This document shows, one piece after another, positions 15,429 through 20,391 of a stretch of 20,391 bases of DNA. Where the stretch lies: assembly GCA_016291915.1 (NCBI GenBank), contig JAEEZP010000018.1, forward strand, positions 1-20,391, given 5' to 3'. The translations under genes were made by a program, and so were the position numbers. Numbering within the stretch: position 1 is the stretch's first letter; every line of letters begins with the position of its first letter. This stretch comes from Prevotella sp. (GTDB lineage Bacteria > Bacteroidota > Bacteroidia > Bacteroidales > Bacteroidaceae). The notes under the pieces were generated by a model. The model made no database searches and was not told the DNA's origin. It worked only from the letters and a program-made list of their open reading frames with translations.

Positions 15429-17289
15429 TGATGGTTTTATTCATCTTCAGGGCGATGATCTGAATGTCTCCTGAAGGACGTAGCTGATGAAGGGTGATAC
15501 GCTGCCCTTTCTGAGACACGCGTACCTCTTCTTTCTGATCAACCAGATAGGCTTTGACTATCTGATAACCTTTGTCTGTGGGAGGAAGGGTAAGGGACTT
15601 GCCTTTAAACCCGTCGAGCAGATACACATAGATGATGTCATCCTTGTAACAGAAGCCGTATTGATCTTCTTTGGGTTGCCACGGTCCTCCTTTCGTTGCA
15701 TATATCGCTTCCTGGTTCTTTTTTACCCACTCACCGAACTGTGTCAGGCGCTCTTCCATGATTTTCGGAACATCTCCATGACGGTCAGGGCCCACATTGA
15801 TCTGAAGAACCATATTACGTATCAGGCAGTCGGCAAAGATCCGTTTGATCCGTTTTACGCTGAGCACACTTTCGGGATGCTCATCTTCATGGGAGAATCC
15901 CCAATACGGCCCGATAGCCATACATTTCTCTACGAGTCCGGAGCGAATCTCTCCCTTCGTGTCATGTGCTCCTTCATCGTTGGTATAGTCACCGATCCAC
16001 CCGCTCCGAGCATTGATCAGCATATCAGGTTGCAGTTGGCGACACATACCGATGAGTCCTAAAGGTTTTCCGCTCTCTGTATCTTTCATCTGAAAGAGAG
16101 GATTGACTGGCCATGGATTATCGGGAGTAAGATACCGGTACGACTCCCAGACACGTGCTCCCTCACGGTCGGAGGGTGTCTGTGCGATCCATCCCCCATC
16201 CCAGAAGAGCAGATCGATCTTGCCATAGTTGGTGAGCAGTTCTTTCGTCTGACAATAGAGTTCCTCTTTCATCTGTCGGGCATTCTCTTGATGCCATGCC
16301 GCCGTGGTGTAACCGAAGGAATTCTTTTTACAGTTAGTGCCTGTCACATCATAATATCCGGGATACCGCCAGTTGATGAGTGTCTTGTAAAAGCCGATAC
16401 GCAGGCTGTCTTTATGACAGGCATCCACAAACTCACGCACGAAATCGCAGTTGTGTGTCTGCTTACTGGTGAAAGCATTCATGTAATGGCTCTCAAAGAG
16501 GGCATATCCATCGTGATGCATGGTGGTGAGGGTAGCATAGCGCGCCCCCATCTTCTTGGCTAAGGCCGTCCACTTACGAGCATCGAAGTCTTTCGCATCG
16601 AAATATTCGTCTCCCGACGCTGGGTATGCCAACTTACGATACTCTTCTGGCAGGATTCCTTTGTTTTGCTGATACCACTCCCCTTGCGCAGGACCCGCAT
16701 AGAGTCCCCAATGGATGAAAAGGCCTAGTTTGGCATCGCATAACCATTGTATCTTCTCATCCGGTTGCATAGGAACACCGAAGTCGGTTACCACCTCCCG
16801 TTTCTTGAGTGGCGGGAACCCTTTATAAACCGGAGCCACATAATCACCGATGCGCTCTACCTTTATCTCATCGATCCAGGCTTTCGAAGAACCGTTGAAG
16901 ACCACTTCCAAACGACCACCTTTTCTTTGTCCGGCATCGGTGCTGAACACCTGTTCCACTTTTGTCCATGCGGCAAGAGCAGAAGAGAGGCTGAACTCAT
17001 GACCATACAGTTCGGTGCCCTGCAACGTGACATGTGTATCTCCTGCCGCCGTCTTCAGGTAAGCAGTCAGTCTGTAGGTGGACTGTGCCTGCGGGTTCAT
17101 GCGGATGGTCACCATGGAGTGAGGATTCAGTTGAAGGGCTTTTCCTTGATAGCCGTCATCAACGACAGTCGCACTACCCGTAGATACCGTCCACCCTTGG
17201 TTCTGATGATCAAAGTCGAGCACGAAATGCTGTGCCTGTGCCGACAGGCTGATCATCAGAACAAAAAGAGAAAAAATAATCTTTCGCAT
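15418..17289 (-). CDS. Exported GH29 alpha-L-fucosidase-like glycoside hydrolase with N-terminal carbohydrate-binding-like domain
   Basis: The start is set at the ATG at 17289. It opens a signal peptide (MRKIIFSLFVLMISLSAQAQ) and overlaps the upstream stop by one base (TAATG). A longer frame from 17364 would place 25 residues before this signal and lie within the upstream gene. The product is 623 residues. Residues 21-147 are a beta-sandwich resembling a carbohydrate-binding module (HFVLDFDHQNQGWTVSTG, ending WIDEIKVERIG). About 160-530 is the GH29 barrel with GLFIHWGLYAGP (His193), TMHHDGYALFES (His258 and His259) and IDLLFWDGGW. Asp364 in that last block aligns with the GH29 nucleophile. 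About 545-620 is a C-terminal beta domain. GH29 removes alpha-L-fucose with retention. Later blocks (MVLQINVGP in place of the usual NLLLNIGP) are divergent, so the sugar is not certain. Confidence 0.87.
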   Translation of the reverse strand: MRKIIFSLFVLMISLSAQAQHFVLDFDHQNQGWTVSTGSATVVDDGYQGKALQLNPHSMVTIRMNPQAQSTYRLTAYLKTAAGDTHVTLQGTELYGHEFSLSSALAAWTKVEQVFSTDAGQRKGGRLEVVFNGSSKAWIDEIKVERIGDYVAPVYKGFPPLKKREVVTDFGVPMQPDEKIQWLCDAKLGLFIHWGLYAGPAQGEWYQQNKGILPEEYRKLAYPASGDEYFDAKDFDARKWTALAKKMGARYATLTTMHHDGYALFESHYMNAFTSKQTHNCDFVREFVDACHKDSLRIGFYKTLINWRYPGYYDVTGTNCKKNSFGYTTAAWHQENARQMKEELYCQTKELLTNYGKIDLLFWDGGWIAQTPSDREGARVWESYRYLTPDNPWPVNPLFQMKDTESGKPLGLIGMCRQLQPDMLINARSGWIGDYTNDEGAHDTKGEIRSGLVEKCMAIGPYWGFSHEDEHPESVLSVKRIKRIFADCLIRNMVLQINVGPDRHGDVPKIMEERLTQFGEWVKKNQEAIYATKGGPWQPKEDQYGFCYKDDIIYVYLLDGFKGKSLTLPPTDKGYQIVKAYLVDQKEEVRVSQKGQRITLHQLRPSGDIQIIALKMNKTIRQK

Positions 17290-19676
17290 TAATGTATAGA
17301 GATGTTTGTCGTCCATGGTCCCTTCGGTGATACTTCCTGTCGGAGCACTTTGCCATCTTTCCATTCTGCGGTAACGATGGTTTTGTTGGGAGCATGTAAC
17401 TTAAATTTCACATTCCAGTGTTTGGGCCATGCCGGGAAGAGATAGAGCGTGTTGTCAACATCCTGCATCAGCATCTCCTGCAAAGCGATGTTTCCTACAC
17501 CACCCCAGTTGTGATCGGGGCCCCAGTCACCTGTTCCCCAGAAGGTAGGGAAGCGTGTGGTATTGGAGTTACACAGTTTCATCTTCACATATTTCTCTGC
17601 TTCTTCCGTCATTCCTAAGTCGGCCGTATAGACAGCATCCGGATGCCATGTGGTGGTGGGTGAAGCATGCTGTGACTGTTTGTCAGCACCATAGCGGAAG
17701 GTGTTGCGGGCTAATTCCAACTGTGGTCGTCCGACTCCGAACAGACGGTAGGGGAAAACAGGATACAACTGCGGTATCTCATTGTTGATAGCACCTCCCA
17801 CCCAGGACTTTGCCGGAGAGATGGTCTGATGGCCGCTCTTCTCTCTGTAATTGATCCCTGGGATAGTCTTCAGCACTTCTTTCCAATACGCTTGTTGTTC
17901 TTTCGTTCCTAAGTTAAGTCTTATCAACTGCTCCAGCACACTCTGCATGGCCGCCACGGTATTCACGGCGTTCACCGTATATTTATATGTTTCCAGACAA
18001 GAACCGGGATAGAGGATCAGTTTTCCATTTTCGTCGAAGGGTGTGCCGTTGAGTCGCATCGACCAGTATTGGAAATGCTTATCATGGAAACGGATACTAC
18101 TGTCGATGAAAGGCAGATACGCCTGGATATCACCACCACCATATTCATAATAGTCGAGCATCATCTTCGAGAACTCCAACTCTCCGTCATAGTGGTCACC
18201 AACCCATTGGTTGGTGATCCATCCAAAGTCAACCACTGTCACAGTATCACCTTTTTGGTTGATGAGCTTACGGGTGCTGGCTTCGATACTACGTGGCTGG
18301 ATGGGCAGGGATGTCTCTCCCCACAGACGTTGATAGGTATGTCCTGCCGGCAGTCCGTTGTTATTCAACTGTTCGGTAAACGATGCACCTTCATGTCCCC
18401 AGTACACACGGGTACGCAGTTCTGCATTCCCAAGAGCGAGACGATAGAAATCAAACTGTGATATCATCATGTCGAAGTCACCGGCTTTGATCATAGGCCA
18501 GTAGACCAGTCGCTGGTTCTGTGCGGTGAAGCTGCCGCCACCCCACATACGGAAGTCAGGACTGCAGTCTTTATAATTAGGTTTGAAATAACCGGGGTCG
18601 TAGGTAAACAGACTACCGTTGAACTTTGTCGGCCACTCTCCGTAGGCATTACATGCCAGTTGATAACGGAAGAGATTATAGTTTCTGCCGATGGTCCATC
18701 CCTCAGTTCCCGGACGTTCGGTGTCGATGAGGATATAACTGCGATCCCAGAACTGTTGCCACCAGTCACAGTTCTTCTTCCAGCGTTGTGTAAGAGAGGT
18801 GGCCTCACGCTCTATGCCAGAGAAGAACGTTTTCAGGCTCTCTGCATTTCCATCTTTTACGGTGCCTAAGATAATCGCTATATCCTGTGTCTTGAGTTTC
18901 TTCTTGGTTTTGTAGTTCCATGAACGGCAGTCGGTAAAAGCATACGAACCGTCTTTCGTTCCCGTATATTTCATATTACTAAGAAGGATCTTTCCTCCGA
19001 AGACCAGTCCTTTGATAGGATCCCATAGTTGGTCGAGAACCGGTCCTAAGTGCTGATGGATAGCTTCGCGCTCAGTGATCAGCTCATCATCTCTGTTGGC
19101 ATGATACCAGATAAACGAAGCGTTTCCGGGTTCGAAGGTATCCGGTCGGGTATAGACAGGAATCTTCTCGGGTGTCGTATTGCTATAGCCGAAACACTGA
19201 TGACGCTCCTTCGTGGTGAGAGAACGGTCGTCGGTACGCCATGACTCAAACGATACGGTAGCCTGATAGCCTTTCACACTGCTGGTTTCTATATGAACCA
19301 CCGGACGGAATACCTCCACCCAAAGGTGTACTTTCAGGTCATTACCCTCGATATAGATACTTCCATCGTTGAGGCTCAATGTCTGTTGAAACTTCGTGTC
19401 GAAAGGTTTTCCCTCGAAATGGATGCGCACACGACCGAGTTTGAGCATGGAGTTGTTCTCATCGAAGGTGCCGCTCTTACTGAGATACATCAGCAGGTCG
19501 CCGCCTTCCACCCACACATTACAGCCCACATCACCACCGCCAAGAGGCATACTACCTTTGGAGTTCTCACTCTGACTATTCCATATAATGTTATAGGCAG
19601 ACATATCAATGGCTTTTGTCGGAATCACACAAAAGCACAGCATCAGAAAAGCAACAGATAATAATTTTCGTATCAT
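17289..19676 (-). CDS. Exported DUF5703-type candidate glycoside hydrolase, (alpha/alpha)6-like
   Basis: The start is set at the ATG at 19676, which opens a good signal peptide (MIRKLLSVAFLMLCFCVIPT, cleaved after KA). ATGs at 19703 and 19730 would add a poorer leader of 9 or 18 residues. The product is 795 residues. Residues 25 to about 300 form a beta-rich N-terminal domain that I recognise as DUF5703_N-like (NSKGSMPLGGGDVGCNVWVE at about 39-58). About 310-720 is mostly helical with GRNYNLFRYQLACNAYGEWP at about 330-349, NGSLFTYDP, and PDFRMWGGGSFTAQNQRLVYWPM. This layout recalls GH95/GH65-type alpha-helical-barrel enzymes. A small C-terminal domain follows (FPAWPKHWNVKFKLHAPNKT). Catalytic residues cannot be assigned by eye. 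It is coupled to the GH29 gene by TAATG, so the two probably act on one glycan. The exact activity is unknown. Confidence 0.82.
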   Translation of the reverse strand: MIRKLLSVAFLMLCFCVIPTKAIDMSAYNIIWNSQSENSKGSMPLGGGDVGCNVWVEGGDLLMYLSKSGTFDENNSMLKLGRVRIHFEGKPFDTKFQQTLSLNDGSIYIEGNDLKVHLWVEVFRPVVHIETSSVKGYQATVSFESWRTDDRSLTTKERHQCFGYSNTTPEKIPVYTRPDTFEPGNASFIWYHANRDDELITEREAIHQHLGPVLDQLWDPIKGLVFGGKILLSNMKYTGTKDGSYAFTDCRSWNYKTKKKLKTQDIAIILGTVKDGNAESLKTFFSGIEREATSLTQRWKKNCDWWQQFWDRSYILIDTERPGTEGWTIGRNYNLFRYQLACNAYGEWPTKFNGSLFTYDPGYFKPNYKDCSPDFRMWGGGSFTAQNQRLVYWPMIKAGDFDMMISQFDFYRLALGNAELRTRVYWGHEGASFTEQLNNNGLPAGHTYQRLWGETSLPIQPRSIEASTRKLINQKGDTVTVVDFGWITNQWVGDHYDGELEFSKMMLDYYEYGGGDIQAYLPFIDSSIRFHDKHFQYWSMRLNGTPFDENGKLILYPGSCLETYKYTVNAVNTVAAMQSVLEQLIRLNLGTKEQQAYWKEVLKTIPGINYREKSGHQTISPAKSWVGGAINNEIPQLYPVFPYRLFGVGRPQLELARNTFRYGADKQSQHASPTTTWHPDAVYTADLGMTEEAEKYVKMKLCNSNTTRFPTFWGTGDWGPDHNWGGVGNIALQEMLMQDVDNTLYLFPAWPKHWNVKFKLHAPNKTIVTAEWKDGKVLRQEVSPKGPWTTNISIH

Positions 19677-19825
19677 AGATGATTGTTTTAATAGCTTGAA
19701 CATAGTTACTGAAAGTCGAACGCAAAACAAAAACTTGTTTTTTGTTGAGACGGAGTAACTTTACCGTTGTAACGAAAAAAATAACGAAATAATATGAAGC
19801 TACAAAACAAATTGTAAATATTTTA

Positions 19826-19856
19826 CAAAGATAGTATATTATGTTGAAAAAAGAAA
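19826..19856 (-). promoter_or_regulatory. Promoter of the DUF5703-GH29 operon
   Basis: On the minus strand TTTC (19856-19853), 19 bases, then TATCTTTG (19833-19826) matches the Bacteroidetes pattern with one change in the -33 box. Transcription should start near 19819, leaving a leader of about 140 bases before the ATG at 19676. The glycosidases can therefore be expressed apart from the upstream susD transcript, which ends at the terminator at 19929-19959. Confidence 0.65.
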
Positions 19857-19928
19857 ATGATTATGGAGAATTAACGCACTTTTTCATATAATAGGGATGC
19901 AAATGCAATTTATTTGGCAATACCTAAA

Positions 19929-19959
19929 AAAACACTCCGACTGAGAGCCGGAGTGTTTT
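19929..19959 (-). terminator. Intrinsic terminator after the SusD-like gene
   Basis: AAAACACTCCG (19929-19939) and CGGAGTGTTTT (19949-19959) pair perfectly over 11 bases around a 9-base loop. On the minus strand the hairpin runs into a T tract (TTTTTTTAGG). It begins 28 bases after the stop codon at 19987. Confidence 0.85.
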
Positions 19960-19986
19960 ATAAATGTTCGTTGATTATTCTGTGAT

Positions 19987-20391
19987 TTAGTTGGCACGTA
20001 CGTAGGGGTTGTAACCTGGGTTCTGACCAAACTCTTCCGCATTCTCGAGCTTGTCGAGGAATGATGTGGGGATAGGCCACAGATAGTTAGTCGCTGATAC
20101 AGGGTTGTCACCGTTGGTTGCAGGATTATGAATACGCTTGTAAGATACCAAAGTCTTGGTACGTTTCAGGTCGAACCAACGCAGCCACTCACCACACAAC
20201 TCACGGGCACGCTCCTCGAGGATCCACTCGATGGTCATGTCGCTGGCACTTACCTGTGCCTCACTCAGGTTGTGTCCGGGCTTTACCACGCGTGCATTAC
20301 GGATCTCACGGTTGATGATGCTGGCAGCCTCACTGGCATTACCCAAACCGATCTGACACTCAGCGGCGATCAATGGCATCTCTGCATAGCG
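19987..20391 (-). CDS. RagB/SusD family protein, C-terminal fragment (cut by the window edge)
   Basis: Only the last 134 residues are visible, and the reading frame stays open to the right edge, beginning RYAEMPLIAAECQIGLGNAS. The R-x-AE-MPLIAAEC block is the usual C-terminal TPR-like helix of SusD proteins. It is followed by IEWILEERARELCGEWLRWFDLKRT, a highly typical SusD motif, and the end reads QNPGYNPYVRAN. A methionine at 20379 is internal and not the start. SusD proteins bind glycans at the cell surface in complex with SusC, which should lie further right. The position upstream of two exported glycosidases on the same strand suggests a polysaccharide utilization locus. It is a different protein from the SusD at 2862-4274. 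Confidence 0.9.
   Translation of the reverse strand, partial: RYAEMPLIAAECQIGLGNASEAASIINREIRNARVVKPGHNLSEAQVSASDMTIEWILEERARELCGEWLRWFDLKRTKTLVSYKRIHNPATNGDNPVSATNYLWPIPTSFLDKLENAEEFGQNPGYNPYVRAN

Larger units (their letters stand above)
19677..19986. other. 310-base gap between the SusD fragment and the glycosidase operon
   Basis: It contains, in the direction of transcription (right to left), the susD terminator, the operon promoter and an AT-rich leader of about 140 bases. The leader includes an A/T-mirror stretch near 19723-19745 (AACAAAAAC and GTTTTTTGTT). No further gene is visible. Confidence 0.7.

Noticed and set aside
17290..17364. Upstream extension of the GH29 protein to an ATG at 17364
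   Set aside because: The extra 25 residues would sit before a complete signal peptide and overlap the end of the DUF5703 gene. The TAATG junction explains the start at 17289 better.

Overview
The window looks like a chromosomal segment from an anaerobic Bacteroidetes, most likely Prevotellaceae (Prevotella/Segatella type). The support is two SusC/SusD-type loci, an ECF sigma/FecR pair, Bacteroidetes-type -7 promoter boxes (TAnnTTTG), a DUF5117/DUF4953 metalloprotease, and a CoA-transferase of the succinate/propionate type. The genus is inferred from gene style and GC content; there is no rRNA in the window.

Layout, left to right. (1) Positions 1-106 hold the first 35 codons of cysteinyl-tRNA synthetase on the minus strand. 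It is driven by a textbook TTTG-N19-TAnnTTTG promoter that lies inside a tandem intergenic repeat (about 128-285). (2) A plus-strand, apparently exported lactonase-type beta-propeller protein (463-1554) ends at a GC-rich hairpin. (3) A minus-strand gene set reads sigma factor, FecR, STN-containing SusC, SusD lipoprotein and a DUF4369/TlpA thioredoxin (9594 down to 1669). This is a cell-surface-signalling uptake locus with no carbohydrate-active enzyme. (4) A 637-base gap without a supported gene contains an alternating set of inverted and direct GTTTGCCTTCAT repeats. (5) A plus-strand pair encodes an acetyl-CoA hydrolase/transferase family CoA-transferase (10232-11740) and a DeoR/GlpR repressor (11790-12551), closed by a terminator shared with the convergent neighbour. 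(6) A large minus-strand exported met-zincin protease (12625-15234). (7) A minus-strand two-gene glycosidase unit: a DUF5703-type (alpha/alpha)6 candidate glycosidase (19676-17289) translationally coupled by TAATG to a GH29 alpha-fucosidase-like enzyme (17289-15418). It has its own promoter and terminator. (8) The C-terminal end of another SusD-like protein (20391-19987) with a strong terminator, which suggests the glycosidases belong to a polysaccharide utilization locus continuing past the right edge.

How the parts fit together: the left locus probably senses and imports a ligand. SusC/SusD bind it at the surface, the STN domain contacts FecR, and FecR releases the sigma factor. The missing glycosidase and the attached thioredoxin leave the substrate open, with a peptide or another non-glycan possible. 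The right locus is a conventional glycan system, with a SusD plus two exported glycosidases, one of them fucosidase-like. The central CoA-transferase belongs to fermentative acid metabolism.

I saw no CRISPR array, tRNA, rRNA, transposase or prophage gene. The least explained items are the repeat cluster at 9945-10020, the hairpin just before the susC start, the promoter-carrying repeat before cysS, and the DUF5703 enzyme.
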